Assembly: GCA_910587025.1 (NCBI GenBank)
Contig: CAJUKR010000001.1
Coordinates: 32,960 to 96,959 of the forward strand
Reading direction: 5' to 3'
Source of the DNA: an uncultured Christensenellaceae bacterium
GTDB taxonomy: Bacteria; Bacillota; Clostridia; Christensenellales; Pumilibacteraceae
Length of the DNA: 64,000 bases
The notes beneath the pieces are model-generated. The model was given only the letters and a program-made list of their open reading frames with translations. It was not told the DNA's origin and searched no databases. This document shows, in pieces, positions 9,001-18,505 of this stretch. The translations under genes were made by a program, and so were the position numbers. Every line of letters starts with the position of its first letter. Within the stretch, counting starts at the first letter, position 1.

Positions 9001-11477
9001 TTTATACGTTCCGTCGTATACGCTTCGATCTCGTCGTCGAGAACAAAGTCATTGAAGCCGTCTACGGAAATACCGCATTCAAAGCCCGCAGCAACCTCTT
9101 TCGCATCGTCTTTGAAACGCTTGAGCCCGCTTAACGTTCCCTCGTATACCGTGTCGCCCTTGCGCTTGACAAGTATTTTAGCGCCGCGCTGCAACTTACC
9201 GTCGAGAACATACGAGCCCGCCACCACGCCGACGCTCGAGATCTTGAATATGTTTCTGACCTGAGCTTTGCCGAGATATACTTCCTGATACTTGGGCTCG
9301 GTCATTCCGTTCATTGCCGCTTCGACCGCATCGAGAGCGTCGTAAATTACGCTGTAAGTATTTACGTTAATCTTGCTGTGATCGGCGATTATGCGCGCTT
9401 CCGCGTCGGGTTTTACGTTGAAACCTATAACCATTGCGTTCGTAACTTCCGCAAGCATCATATCCGACTTGTTTATCGTGCCTACGCCGCAATGAACGAC
9501 GGATACTTTGACTTCTTCGTTGACGAGCTTGGAAATCGAACTTCTGAGCGCTTCCGCGGAACCCTGCACATCGGCTTTAATAATAACGTGCAGATCTTTG
9601 AGCGTATTCATATCGAACGTCATTGTCGACGTTTCGCCGGCATGGGCAATCTTATCCTTTTCGATTCTGCCGTCGGCGATCTCTTTCGCCGTCTTTTCGT
9701 CGTCGACTACCCACATATCGTCGCCCGCATTGGGCACACCGGAAAGACCCGTCACCGAAACCGCCGCGGAAGGAAGCGCCGTCTTGACGAGTTTTCCGTT
9801 AGGATCGGTCATCGTTCTGATCTTACCGTAGGTCGTTCCGCAAACAACGGCGTCGCCCTGCTTGAGCGTTCCGTTACGCACAAGTATGGTAGCGACGGGA
9901 CCTTTGCCCTTATCGAGCCTTGCTTCGACAATCGCGCCGCGCGCCTTTCTGTTCGGATTCGCTTTATAATCTTTGTAATCCGCAAGGAAAAGAATTTCCT
10001 CGAGCAGTGTATCTATGCCCTGATTCTTCTTTGCCGAAATGGGAACCATTCTGACGTCGCCGCCCCACTCGTCGGAAATAACGCCCTGAACGGAAAGTTC
10101 CTCTTTGATCTTATCTATATTCGCCGTCGGCTTATCGACCTTGTTGATCGCCACGATCATGGGAACGTTTGCCGCTTTGACATGAGATATTGCCTCGACC
10201 GTCTGCGGCTGAACGCCGTCGTCCGCCGCCACGACAAGGATTACTATATCCGTGACTTTCGCGCCGCGCGCGCGCATTTCCGTAAACGCTTCGTGTCCGG
10301 GCGTATCGAGGAACGTAATAAGACGCTTTTTCTTCTCATACTCCCACGTTACGGAATACGCGCCGATATGCTGCGTTATTCCGCCCGCTTCGCCGCTGAC
10401 GACGTTTGTTTTTCTTATTGCGTCGAGCAGGCTCGTCTTACCGTGGTCTACGTGACCCATGACGGTAATTACGGGAGGACGCGAAACAAGATCGCTCTCG
10501 TTATCCGCCTCGTCGTGCAATGCCTCGGCAAGCTCTTCCTGCGACTGCGCGACCTTTCTTTCGAGCGTGATACCGAACGAGTCCGCTACGAGGAAAAGCG
10601 TGTCGAAATCAACGACGGAATTTATCGACGTAACGGGTGCGCCGCCCATCATAAGCATTTTCTTCATGATCTCCTGCGCCGGTACGCCGATCATCTCGCT
10701 GAGCTGTTTTACCGTAACCTGCGAAGTCGTGATCGTTACATTATCGATCACCTTCGGTTCCACCGCAGTCTGTTCGTTCTTCTTCTTGTTTTTGAGCTTA
10801 CGAACTCTGATTCTGTCGTCGTCTATATCTTCCTGTATAAAGCCCTTACGAATAAGCGTGCGCTTTGTCATCGCCTTCTTTTCTTCGTATTTTGCGGGCT
10901 CTTTTTTCTTGTCTTTATCCGAAGTCTTTCTCGTCTTTGCAACAGAACTTACCGTGGGAGGAGGTGTGGTCGTTCTGGGCGACGAGGGTCTGGGCGCGCC
11001 TGCGCCCGCAGACTGAGGACGTGAACCGGGATAAGGTCTTCCGCCCGGAGCAGAAGGCGTTCGCGGACGTCTGGGAGGATCCTGACGAAGATTGACAACG
11101 CCTTTAACGTAGCTCGGGATATTATCTATGCGCTTGGTCTTGATCGCAGCGACGCCTGCCGCGGGCTTTTCGGGCGCGGGAGCGGGCGACGGTTCTTCGA
11201 CTTTTTTCTCCGCAGGCTTTTCGGGCGCGGGAGCGGGCGACGTATCCTGTTTGATCTCCGTCTGCCGACTCGCCTGTTCCGCCTGCGCGGCGGCTTCCGC
11301 CGCATTGCGAAATTCGACAGCCGCTTCCCTGCATGCGGAGAATACCGTGCTTATGCGACCGTACGCTTTTTCGAGTTCCGCACGATATGCCAAAAATTCA
11401 CCGTTCGCACTTGTCTGTGCGATCAGTTTTTTAAGACCGTCCAAAGAAAATTTCGATTGTTTTTGTTCCTGTGCCAT
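8997..11477 (-). CDS. infB: Translation initiation factor IF-2
   Basis: An 826-residue IF-2. Residues 1-240 form a low-complexity, Ala/Pro/Lys-rich N-terminal region with an internal 17-residue repeat. The IF2_N module is at about 253-305. The G domain begins with GHVDHGKT at 341-348, followed by DTPGHEAF and NKVDK, then domains II-IV. It places initiator tRNA on the 30S subunit. It lies two bases after the ylxQ stop in the classic nusA-infB operon. Confidence 0.98.
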   Translation of the reverse strand: MAQEQKQSKFSLDGLKKLIAQTSANGEFLAYRAELEKAYGRISTVFSACREAAVEFRNAAEAAAQAEQASRQTEIKQDTSPAPAPEKPAEKKVEEPSPAPAPEKPAAGVAAIKTKRIDNIPSYVKGVVNLRQDPPRRPRTPSAPGGRPYPGSRPQSAGAGAPRPSSPRTTTPPPTVSSVAKTRKTSDKDKKKEPAKYEEKKAMTKRTLIRKGFIQEDIDDDRIRVRKLKNKKKNEQTAVEPKVIDNVTITTSQVTVKQLSEMIGVPAQEIMKKMLMMGGAPVTSINSVVDFDTLFLVADSFGITLERKVAQSQEELAEALHDEADNESDLVSRPPVITVMGHVDHGKTSLLDAIRKTNVVSGEAGGITQHIGAYSVTWEYEKKKRLITFLDTPGHEAFTEMRARGAKVTDIVILVVAADDGVQPQTVEAISHVKAANVPMIVAINKVDKPTANIDKIKEELSVQGVISDEWGGDVRMVPISAKKNQGIDTLLEEILFLADYKDYKANPNRKARGAIVEARLDKGKGPVATILVRNGTLKQGDAVVCGTTYGKIRTMTDPNGKLVKTALPSAAVSVTGLSGVPNAGDDMWVVDDEKTAKEIADGRIEKDKIAHAGETSTMTFDMNTLKDLHVIIKADVQGSAEALRSSISKLVNEEVKVSVVHCGVGTINKSDMMLAEVTNAMVIGFNVKPDAEARIIADHSKINVNTYSVIYDALDAVEAAMNGMTEPKYQEVYLGKAQVRNIFKISSVGVVAGSYVLDGKLQRGAKILVKRKGDTVYEGTLSGLKRFKDDAKEVAAGFECGISVDGFNDFVLDDEIEAYTTERIK
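11164..11242. repeat. 28-bp direct repeat inside infB
   Basis: Two exact 28-bp copies, at 11164-11191 and 11215-11242, lie 51 bp apart. They encode two copies of the peptide [10 protein letters not shown] in the variable N-terminal part of IF-2. The spacing is a whole number of codons, so copy-number change would keep the frame. Confidence 0.85.
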
Positions 11478-11478
11478 A

Positions 11479-11766
11479 TTACCTCCCCACAGACTCCGTC
11501 ACGGCTTTCGCCATATTCGCGTCGAGCAAAGCCGCTAATTTACAATTCGGTTTATTGAGCAGATCCTCGAGGTTTTCGGTCGTCCTGATAAGAGGGACTC
11601 CGAATTCGGTCGAATACCGATCTGCCTTTTCGCAAAGATTTTCGGATGCGGACGGCGAAAGTACAAGCAGATATTTGCGTTTCCTGCTCTGCTTGATACT
11701 GTCTATACCGTAAAGGATCTTTCCCGACCGTACAGCAAATCCGAGATAACTTTCGATTTTACCCAT
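11479..11766 (-). CDS. ylxQ: L7Ae-family ribosomal protein YlxQ
   Basis: A 95-residue L7Ae/L30e/S12e-like RNA-binding protein. It begins MGKIESYLGFAVRSGK and contains a typical KYLLVLSPSAS strand. Firmicutes encode it between ylxR and infB, and members bind K-turn RNA. The start is the ATG at 11766, overlapping the ylxR stop (ATGGGTAA). A longer in-frame reading to 11919 runs through ylxR and is rejected. Confidence 0.9.
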   Translation of the reverse strand: MGKIESYLGFAVRSGKILYGIDSIKQSRKRKYLLVLSPSASENLCEKADRYSTEFGVPLIRTTENLEDLLNKPNCKLAALLDANMAKAVTESVGR

Positions 11767-12010
11767 TCTTCTCCAATTCGTCGTAAATTTCCGAACCGAC
11801 TTCCGCGCCGAGCGCCTTTGCGAGCAAATTGCTTTTTCTGGCGCGCTTAACGCATTCCGTCGCAGAGCAAATATATGCGCCTCTGCCGCTTTTCTTGCCC
11901 GTCGGATCGATTTCCACACCGCCCTCGGGTGTTACGCGACATCTGACAAGTTCGCGCTTGTCTTTCATCATGCGGCATGATATACACATTCTCTGCGGAA
12001 TTTTTCCCAT
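11759..12010 (-). CDS. ylxR: YlxR family RNA-binding protein
   Basis: An 83-residue DUF448/YlxR protein with the family marks RMCISCR near residue 8, LVRCRV, and GRGAYIC near residue 43. The conserved cysteines and the GRGAY motif lie on a putative RNA-binding face. It is located between nusA and ylxQ, the conserved place. The start overlaps the nusA stop by one base. Confidence 0.93.
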   Translation of the reverse strand: MGKIPQRMCISCRMMKDKRELVRCRVTPEGGVEIDPTGKKSGRGAYICSATECVKRARKSNLLAKALGAEVGSEIYDELEKNG

Positions 12011-13128
12011 CAGTCCTCGAGACCTCCGACATCCTCGAGCGCATCGACGGACAGATCTTCCGTCGTCGCATCATCCTCTTCCTCCATGTTTTTACGCACG
12101 GACGAGTAAGGCTTAACGTCGATTTTCCAGTTTGTAAGCCGAGCAGCCAGACGGGCGTTCTGTCCGTCGCGACCTATAGCGAGACTGAGCATATCGTCGT
12201 TGACGATGACTTTCGCGCTTCTCTCCACTTCATTCGCCTCGACCATAATGACCTTCGCGGGCGAAAGCGCTCTCGCAATAAACTCGAGCGGATCTTCGCA
12301 CCAAGGGATGATCTCGATCTTCTCACCGCCGAGCTCGGAAACGATGGAGTTGACGCGGAGACCGCGGTTACCTACGCACGCGCCTACGGCGTCGATGTTT
12401 GCGTCTTCGCTGTATACGGCCATTTTCGTACGGAATCCGGGCTCGCGCACAAGTCCTTTGATAACGACCTGACCCGATTTGATCTCGGGCACTTCCGCTT
12501 CGAAAAGTTTACGCACAAAGCCGGGAACGGTTCTGCTGACCTGAACCTGAGGACCTCTCGTTCCCTGCTTGATTTTCTTTACATATACTTTGACGCGCTC
12601 TCCGACATAGAACTTATCTGCGGGAAGCTGATCGGCGGGAGAAAGCACGGCATCGAGTTGCTTGACTTCGACGTAAACGTACTTCCCGTCTATGCGCCTT
12701 ACGACGCAGGAGATCAGCTCGTCTTCCTTCTCGCTGAGTTCGTCGTAAGCCACGCTGTTTTCGAGCTCGCGCAATTTCTGCATAATGACCTGCTTGGCAT
12801 TCTGAACGACTATGCGCCCGAAATCCTTGCTGTCGATCTCCTCCGTAATCTTGTCGCCCACCTTGTACTTTTTATTGATAAGTTTTGCGTCCTCGAGGCT
12901 GATCTGAGTATCTTTGTCTTCCACCTCTTCGACTACGGTAAGCGTAGCGATAAAGCGAATAGCCGAACGCTCGGGAACAAGCATTACCTCGACGTTCTTT
13001 GCATTGCCGTGCTGCTTCTTGTAAGCGAGCGCAAGAGCGCTTTCGAGAGTCTCGATAAAGATTTCCTTAGGTATCTTCTTCTCTCTCTCGAGCGCGTCGA
13101 GAGCGGCAAAAAACTCCTTGCTGACCAT
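12010..13128 (-). CDS. nusA: Transcription termination/antitermination protein NusA
   Basis: A 372-residue NusA. It has the N-terminal RNA-polymerase-binding domain (1-125), an S1 domain (about 130-200) and two KH domains (about 200-345; GACVGNRGLRVNSIV and AIGRDGQNARLA). It lacks the C-terminal acidic repeats of proteobacteria, as usual in Firmicutes. It has a 40-bp gap to rimP. The acidic tail (EEEDDATTED) is short. Confidence 0.97.
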   Translation of the reverse strand: MVSKEFFAALDALEREKKIPKEIFIETLESALALAYKKQHGNAKNVEVMLVPERSAIRFIATLTVVEEVEDKDTQISLEDAKLINKKYKVGDKITEEIDSKDFGRIVVQNAKQVIMQKLRELENSVAYDELSEKEDELISCVVRRIDGKYVYVEVKQLDAVLSPADQLPADKFYVGERVKVYVKKIKQGTRGPQVQVSRTVPGFVRKLFEAEVPEIKSGQVVIKGLVREPGFRTKMAVYSEDANIDAVGACVGNRGLRVNSIVSELGGEKIEIIPWCEDPLEFIARALSPAKVIMVEANEVERSAKVIVNDDMLSLAIGRDGQNARLAARLTNWKIDVKPYSSVRKNMEEEDDATTEDLSVDALEDVGGLED

Positions 13129-13168
13129 TTTTATATTCCTCCGAAATTATTCCTTGATATTCAGCGAC

Positions 13169-13624
13169 CTACCCGAACTTCACGAGCGGTCGTACGAGCG
13201 CGATTCTGTTCGCTTCTATTCGTATTTCCTTGCCGTCGGACGATATGGTCACATATCCGTCCGTACGTTCCGTCAAAACGCCTTCGTATACTTTTACGCC
13301 CTTAAGCGGAGCGTAAAGTTTCACCTCTACTTCCTTGCCGTAATTTCTTTCGAAATCGCGCGCGGTTTTGAACGGTCTGTCCAATCCCGGCGAAGAAATT
13401 TCAAGTACGTATGGCTTGCCCCCCGTGGGGTCGATTTCGTCCATTATGGGTTCTATCGCGTAATGAAGCGACTCGCAATCGTCCAAACTGATGCCGTCCG
13501 GAACTTTATCGACAAACACGGTAATTATTTTCTGACCGTATTCCGAGCGCTCTTCGATATCGACGATTTCATAGCCGAGCGAAGTTATTTTCGGATTTAC
13601 GGCGTCGAATATCGTTTTATTCAC
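13169..13624 (-). CDS. rimP: Ribosome maturation factor RimP
   Basis: A 151-residue RimP involved in 30S assembly, with the typical YVLEISSPGLDRPF segment near residue 82. The start is taken as the GTG at 13624, with GGAGG 12 bases upstream. An in-frame ATG at 13687 would add 21 residues unlike the family and would lie about where transcription starts. It is the first gene of the nusA-infB unit. Confidence 0.9.
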   Translation of the reverse strand: MNKTIFDAVNPKITSLGYEIVDIEERSEYGQKIITVFVDKVPDGISLDDCESLHYAIEPIMDEIDPTGGKPYVLEISSPGLDRPFKTARDFERNYGKEVEVKLYAPLKGVKVYEGVLTERTDGYVTISSDGKEIRIEANRIALVRPLVKFG

Positions 13625-13702
13625 TGACTGTCGGAGCCTCCGATAAAAGTTAAGAGCGGACTCGCAAGCCCACTCTATAGCATACACTATTCAAGTAATA
13701 TA

Positions 13703-13731
13703 ATTATACCATACGCGTCATTGCAATGCAA
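13703..13731 (-). promoter_or_regulatory. Sigma-A promoter of the rimP-nusA-infB operon
   Basis: On the minus strand, TTGCAT (13731-13726) and TATAAT (13708-13703) are separated by 17 bp, with an extended TG before the -10 box. It lies between the PolC-like gene and rimP and leaves a leader of about 70 nt. Confidence 0.85.
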
Positions 13732-13740
13732 GCGTTTTCA

Positions 13741-15234
13741 TCATATATTTGCTAAAATTTTGGCATACGCTTCGGCAAAAGGCAATGCGCGGCGAGTGTT
13801 TTTCGGACGCACTTCCCTGAATTTCGACGCATCTGCGAACTTGGTTATCTCGGCAAGCGGAGGCTCGGGAATATGCAACTTTTCCAGATACGGTCTGAGC
13901 ACGTAAATATGCCAGTCTACCGGAAACCCGGTAAGAGTATAACCGTCGAAAAACCTGTAAAAGTCGGGCAGAACCTGATCGAAAGTGGGCTTACCGATAA
14001 AATCGGAAGCAAGTACGCCCGCAGCCAGTCTCGCTTCTTCGGACATCTCCGCCGCGGGACGGATAAGCGACGAAAAAGTTTCGGTGATTTTTCCGCCCTC
14101 GAGTCTTACGGCGCCGATCTCGATCGGCTCGCCCGGAGCATATTTATTCTGCGACGAAGTAAGCACGGAAAAAACGACAAGCGGCTCGGTAGTAAGCGGC
14201 TTCCGTTCCCCGCCGTACATACGCGACTGGGAAAGCGCGGTATACGGAACGGGACGGACGTAGCGGTAATCGTCGTCCACGAGCCTGACGACCTCGTTGA
14301 TCTCGAATACGGTTTCCGCGCACTCCGAAAAATGACGCAATCCGAATTGCAATGTCCCGTCGCCCGCGCGCGCGTCATAGTCGAGATATCCGTCCGCAAT
14401 AATATACGCTCCGTCTTTGAGCGAATCGATCGCGCTCTCTCCTTTCACGCTCGGAAAAAACACGCATCTGATCTTTCCCGTACCGTCGTCGAGAGAGAAA
14501 GTCGCGAACTTTCGCTTCTCTTCCTCGTTTTCCGCTTTTTTTGGAGTATACTCACGCACGCGGGCATCGATCACACGCCCGTAAAGCGTCGTAAATTCAG
14601 GTTGCAGACAATCTCCGATATACCCGGCGGTACCTTTTATCTGATCGCCGTAAACGGCGCGCCTGTCCTTCGGGTCGATGCGTCTGCCCTCGTCGGGACG
14701 GGCGTACGAAAATTTCGGACGAAACGTTTCGAGATTCAGCACCTGTCTGATCTCGTCGGTATTGTCGGCTTTCGATCCGATCGTCACGGTAAAATCGGCA
14801 AAAAAGCGATCGTCGAGATACCCTTTGAGTTTGATGTCTAGACCGTTTTCCGTAACGTAAGCGGCAATGCTTTCGGGAAGATTGATGATAACCGACGGCT
14901 TATCCCCCGTCACGATCGCCGTATTCTCTTTCGCTATGGACGAAAACACCAAAGCGCTCTGCTTGCCGAAAAACTCCGAAATGCTTCGCATGATCTCCCC
15001 CGAAGAAAAAGCGATCGGGGATGCCGACAGCGTGACGGAAACGGACGGCGGAAGCAGTGTACGGGCGACTTCGATAATACGCGATCTGGCTTTAACGAAA
15101 TCCTGCTCCCGCTCCTTTTTGTAAACCGCTTCGAGAGTGACCTTAAAACGCTCCGAATCCACCTTTGCGGATACAAAGCGAACGTACGGATAATCGCCGC
15201 ATGTATTATAGAATTTTTCGTTGAAATCAGTCAA
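13741..15234 (-). CDS. PolC-like N-terminal protein with degenerate exonuclease, no polymerase
   Basis: A 497-residue protein at the place where Firmicutes carry polC, between ispG and rimP. Residues 1-200 resemble the PolC N-terminal region. About 214-305 form an OB fold (TLYGRVIDARV, FSLDDGTGKIRCVFFP). About 350-495 follow the PolC proofreading exonuclease. The DEDD residues are eroded: the usual FDxET reads FSVLT at 355-359, and the last His/Asp motif is replaced near residue 481. The PHP and polymerase domains are absent. It overlaps ispG by 4 bp (ATGA). A structural or regulatory role, or decay, is possible; the true PolC must be elsewhere. Confidence 0.75.
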   Translation of the reverse strand: MTDFNEKFYNTCGDYPYVRFVSAKVDSERFKVTLEAVYKKEREQDFVKARSRIIEVARTLLPPSVSVTLSASPIAFSSGEIMRSISEFFGKQSALVFSSIAKENTAIVTGDKPSVIINLPESIAAYVTENGLDIKLKGYLDDRFFADFTVTIGSKADNTDEIRQVLNLETFRPKFSYARPDEGRRIDPKDRRAVYGDQIKGTAGYIGDCLQPEFTTLYGRVIDARVREYTPKKAENEEEKRKFATFSLDDGTGKIRCVFFPSVKGESAIDSLKDGAYIIADGYLDYDARAGDGTLQFGLRHFSECAETVFEINEVVRLVDDDYRYVRPVPYTALSQSRMYGGERKPLTTEPLVVFSVLTSSQNKYAPGEPIEIGAVRLEGGKITETFSSLIRPAAEMSEEARLAAGVLASDFIGKPTFDQVLPDFYRFFDGYTLTGFPVDWHIYVLRPYLEKLHIPEPPLAEITKFADASKFREVRPKNTRRALPFAEAYAKILANI

Positions 15235-16271
15235 CCGACAAGCTCCGTCAACATTGCGATAAATTCGGCTTCGGCATCCGCAACCGACATAGTCGCGAAT
15301 ACCTCTCCTTTTTTGAACAGTACCGCCTTATCCTTGCCGCCGGCAATACCGAGATCGGCATCGGACGCTTCGCCCGGTCCGTTCACGACGCACCCCATTA
15401 CCGCTATTTTCATTGGTTTTTTAACGTTCTTCACGATACGCTTGGTTTTATGTACAAGCGATTCGAGATCGTAAAAACAGCGGGCGCACGTGGGACATGA
15501 TACCACTTCGGCGTAATTTCGGTCGAGACCGACCGCGCGGAGTATACCGCGCCCAACTTCGACCTCTCGCACGGGGTCGCCTGTCAAAGACACTCTGACT
15601 GTATCGCCTATGCCGTCGATAAGAAGCGAAGCTATACCCGCCGAGGACTTGATAACGGCATCCTCGCCCGCCCCGCTCTCCGTGATGCCCACATGAAGCG
15701 GATAATCGCAAAGCTCGGACAGTCTGCGGTAAGCGGTAATGCATTTTTTCACGTCGCTAGACTTTACCGAAATCACTATATCGTAAAATCCCTCACGCTC
15801 GAGCGCGGACACCGAACGCAAAGCGCTTTCGGCAAGCGCTTCCGCCGTAGCGCCGTTATATTTGGCTCTTATATCCTTTTCGAGCGAGCCTCCGTTGATG
15901 CCTATACGAATCGGACAACCGTTCGACTTGCACGCCGAAACCAACTCTTTCAACCCGCTCGCCGAAGTATTGCCCGGATTGTAACGTACTTTGGCGAAAC
16001 CGATATCGGCGCAAGCGACGGCGAGTTTACAGTCGAACTGTATATCCGCGACAAGCGGCATTCCGCATTCCGCAATATATCTCTTGCATATCTCGACATC
16101 GCGCATATCGCGTACCGCAAGACGCGCAATGTCGCAACCGGCTGCGGCAAGCGCGGACAACTGCGCCGAGGTCGATGAATAGTCGGACGTATCCGTATTC
16201 GTCATCGACTGCAAAGCTACGGCACTACCGCCGCCGATTGTAATGTTCCCTATTTTTACGGTTTTTGTCAT
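15231..16271 (-). CDS. ispG: 4-hydroxy-3-methylbut-2-enyl diphosphate synthase
   Basis: A 346-residue IspG (GcpE) of the non-mevalonate isoprenoid pathway. The TIM barrel starts with VALQSMTNTDT. The C-terminal iron-sulfur domain holds the cluster cysteines Cys259, Cys262 and Cys294 (SCPTCARC and GCVVNGPGE) and a Glu at 301. It follows rseP and dxr, another pathway gene, in one transcription unit that also makes undecaprenyl precursors. Confidence 0.97.
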   Translation of the reverse strand: MTKTVKIGNITIGGGSAVALQSMTNTDTSDYSSTSAQLSALAAAGCDIARLAVRDMRDVEICKRYIAECGMPLVADIQFDCKLAVACADIGFAKVRYNPGNTSASGLKELVSACKSNGCPIRIGINGGSLEKDIRAKYNGATAEALAESALRSVSALEREGFYDIVISVKSSDVKKCITAYRRLSELCDYPLHVGITESGAGEDAVIKSSAGIASLLIDGIGDTVRVSLTGDPVREVEVGRGILRAVGLDRNYAEVVSCPTCARCFYDLESLVHKTKRIVKNVKKPMKIAVMGCVVNGPGEASDADLGIAGGKDKAVLFKKGEVFATMSVADAEAEFIAMLTELVG

Positions 16272-16274
16272 AAG

Positions 16275-17390
16275 TCAGATAAACCTCGAAAATATTCCGA
16301 TTATGTCCACGACGACAACGAACCCGAGCAGAAGCGCAAGACCTATGCCGTGGATATACGCTTCCACCGTGCGATTGATCGGTTTTTTACGTATCCATTC
16401 TATCGCAGTAAAAATCACGCGCGCGCCGTCAAGGGACGGAACGGGCAAAAGATTGAAAATAGCCAGATTGCTCGCGATCAACGGCAAAAGCAAAAGCAGA
16501 TACTGCCAGCCCGTTTCCGCCATCGTAGCAATCGCCGTAACCGTACCTACGGGACCGGTAAGCGATGTAATCGGCACACGTCCCGTGATCAGCTGACCGA
16601 ACGACGCAAAAACCATGCCCGCCATTTTGAACGTAAACGGAAACGACAGCCCTACGGCTTCGAAAAACGAAACGTTTACCGTTTCATACGAGATGCGGAT
16701 ACCGATAAGCGAGCTTTCGGTATAACCGCCGTTTCCGTCGGATACAAGCATTTTACGCTTTGTTACCGGAACATCGAAATACTCGCCGTCACGTTCCACC
16801 GTCAAGACAACGCCGTCGCCGTCGGTAAGACCGCCGGTAAGTTCCGTAAACGAGTCCAGTACGCCTATACTTATCCCGTCGACTGCCGTAATGCGGTCGC
16901 CGTCGGCGAGACCGGAAGCATACGGTTCTCCGTTATCCGGATTCTCGTACAGATCCTGCACCGTCGGTACGGTATATCCGACTGCGATAATATAAATAAA
17001 CGAAAACAGGAACGCCGAAAAAAGGTTGAATCCCGCGCCGGCGAGAAGTACGAGAATGCGTTTCCACGGTTTTTGCCGTGTAAAGGTAAGCCGCTTATCG
17101 GACTCGGACACATCCGCATTCGAAACAAATTCCCCGACCGACATGAGCGTATCGGACGCATCGTCGTCTTCGCCGTAAAACGAGCAATAACCGCCCAAAG
17201 GCAGCGCTCTGACGGAAAAAAGTTCTCCGCTTTTTTTCGATCTGCGCCCGATAATCTTCGGTCCGAAACCTATCGAGAACTCATTGATATGAAATCCCAG
17301 CAATTTGCCGACAGTATAATGCCCCAGTTCGTGAATTACGATCATAAGCATGAGTACAAGCACGGCAAGAATAATGTAGAGAAAAATCAT
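16275..17390 (-). CDS. rseP: Site-2 protease RseP/RasP
   Basis: A 371-residue intramembrane zinc metalloprotease. The first membrane helix carries HELGH at residues 20-24, a PDZ domain spans about 150-230, and NLLPVPSLDG near the C-terminus supplies the third zinc ligand. Family members cleave anti-sigma factors and remnant signal peptides. The gene lies between dxr (4-bp overlap) and ispG, as in many Clostridia. Confidence 0.96.
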   Translation of the reverse strand: MIFLYIILAVLVLMLMIVIHELGHYTVGKLLGFHINEFSIGFGPKIIGRRSKKSGELFSVRALPLGGYCSFYGEDDDASDTLMSVGEFVSNADVSESDKRLTFTRQKPWKRILVLLAGAGFNLFSAFLFSFIYIIAVGYTVPTVQDLYENPDNGEPYASGLADGDRITAVDGISIGVLDSFTELTGGLTDGDGVVLTVERDGEYFDVPVTKRKMLVSDGNGGYTESSLIGIRISYETVNVSFFEAVGLSFPFTFKMAGMVFASFGQLITGRVPITSLTGPVGTVTAIATMAETGWQYLLLLLPLIASNLAIFNLLPVPSLDGARVIFTAIEWIRKKPINRTVEAYIHGIGLALLLGFVVVVDIIGIFSRFI

Positions 17391-18505
17391 TTACAGCTAT
17401 ACTTACTCCCGAAATAGTCTTTGATCTTGCGATCGAGAACGAGAAGATCTTTGTAACAAAAATCCCTCACTATTTCGTTTATGCTCAATGCCTCCTCGAT
17501 TATGCCGCAAATATCGGTAAAACGTACTCTGTTTTTGACGAAAAGTTCCACGGCGATCTCGTCTGCCATGCTGAATATAGCCGGCGCGGTGCCGCCCGTA
17601 CCGACGCATTTCTTTGCGATCGCAGGCGCGGGAAATCTTTGTTCGTCCGGTTTTCCGAAAGTAAGCGGGCGGGAAAAGTCAAACGGTTTAACGCCGGCGT
17701 TCACCGATCTCGACGGATAAGTCATTGCATACTGTATGGCAAGTTCCATGTTCGGATACGACATAAGCGCAAGCGTGGAATTGTCTTCGAATTCCACCAT
17801 GGAATGTATGACGCTCTCCGGATGAATGACGTAATCCACTTCGCACGCGCCGAACAATCGGTATGCCTCGATTATTTCCAACCCCTTATTCACCATAGTC
17901 GCGCTGTCGACCGAAATCTTACGACCCATATTCCATGTCGGATGTCGTACCGCCTGCTCGGGAGTGACGGCGGAAAGATCGACATCCCGTCTGTCGAAGA
18001 ACGGTCCGCCGCTTGCGGTAAGAATTATCTTCTTCACGTCCTCGCGCCTGTCCGCCCGAAGGCACTGAAAAACCGCGGAATGCTCGCTGTCGACGGGAAT
18101 TATTTCGGAACCGCAACGCTTCGCTTCCGCCATGACGAGATCGCCCGCGCAGACTATGGCTTCCTTATTGGCGAGCGCGATCCGTCCCCCCTTTTCTATA
18201 AGTTTCATAAGAGGAGGAAGCGCGGCAAGTCCGGAAATCGCCATGACGTAAATATCCGCTTCGATCTCTTCGGCAAGCCGCTCCGCGGCATCCTCGCCCG
18301 TAAATGCGACGACGCCCGGGATATCGACGGGAACGACGGAAGCCGCGAAATCGGGCGAGAATTCTTCCGCCTGTGCCCTCAGAAGCGTTACGTTTGTGCC
18401 CGCGGACAAAGCCGTGATCTTGTATTCGTGCGGAAAACGGCGCACAACATTCAATGTTTGTACGCCGATGCTTCCACTGCTTCCGAACACCGCTACGGTT
18501 TTCAA
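17387..18505 (-). CDS. dxr: 1-deoxy-D-xylulose 5-phosphate reductoisomerase
   Basis: A 372-residue DXR, the second step of the MEP isoprenoid pathway. GSSGSIG near the N-terminus binds NADPH, and VDSEHSAVFQCL near residue 145 holds metal and substrate ligands. The start is taken as a TTG at 18505 that overlaps the cdsA stop (TTGA). This gives a family-typical KTVAVFGSSGSIG N-terminus, whereas the open frame extends 65 codons further into cdsA without family similarity. Translation is probably coupled to cdsA. Confidence 0.93.
   Translation of the reverse strand: MKTVAVFGSSGSIGVQTLNVVRRFPHEYKITALSAGTNVTLLRAQAEEFSPDFAASVVPVDIPGVVAFTGEDAAERLAEEIEADIYVMAISGLAALPPLMKLIEKGGRIALANKEAIVCAGDLVMAEAKRCGSEIIPVDSEHSAVFQCLRADRREDVKKIILTASGGPFFDRRDVDLSAVTPEQAVRHPTWNMGRKISVDSATMVNKGLEIIEAYRLFGACEVDYVIHPESVIHSMVEFEDNSTLALMSYPNMELAIQYAMTYPSRSVNAGVKPFDFSRPLTFGKPDEQRFPAPAIAKKCVGTGGTAPAIFSMADEIAVELFVKNRVRFTDICGIIEEALSINEIVRDFCYKDLLVLDRKIKDYFGSKYSCK

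Noticed and set aside
9378..11024. A 548-codon open frame opposite infB
   Set aside because: Antisense shadow of IF-2; Arg/Tyr/His-rich composition without domains.
13690..13741. Continuation of the PolC-like gene beyond its stop through a frameshift
   Set aside because: The space to the rimP promoter is only a few bases, and rimP follows, so no polymerase remnant exists here.
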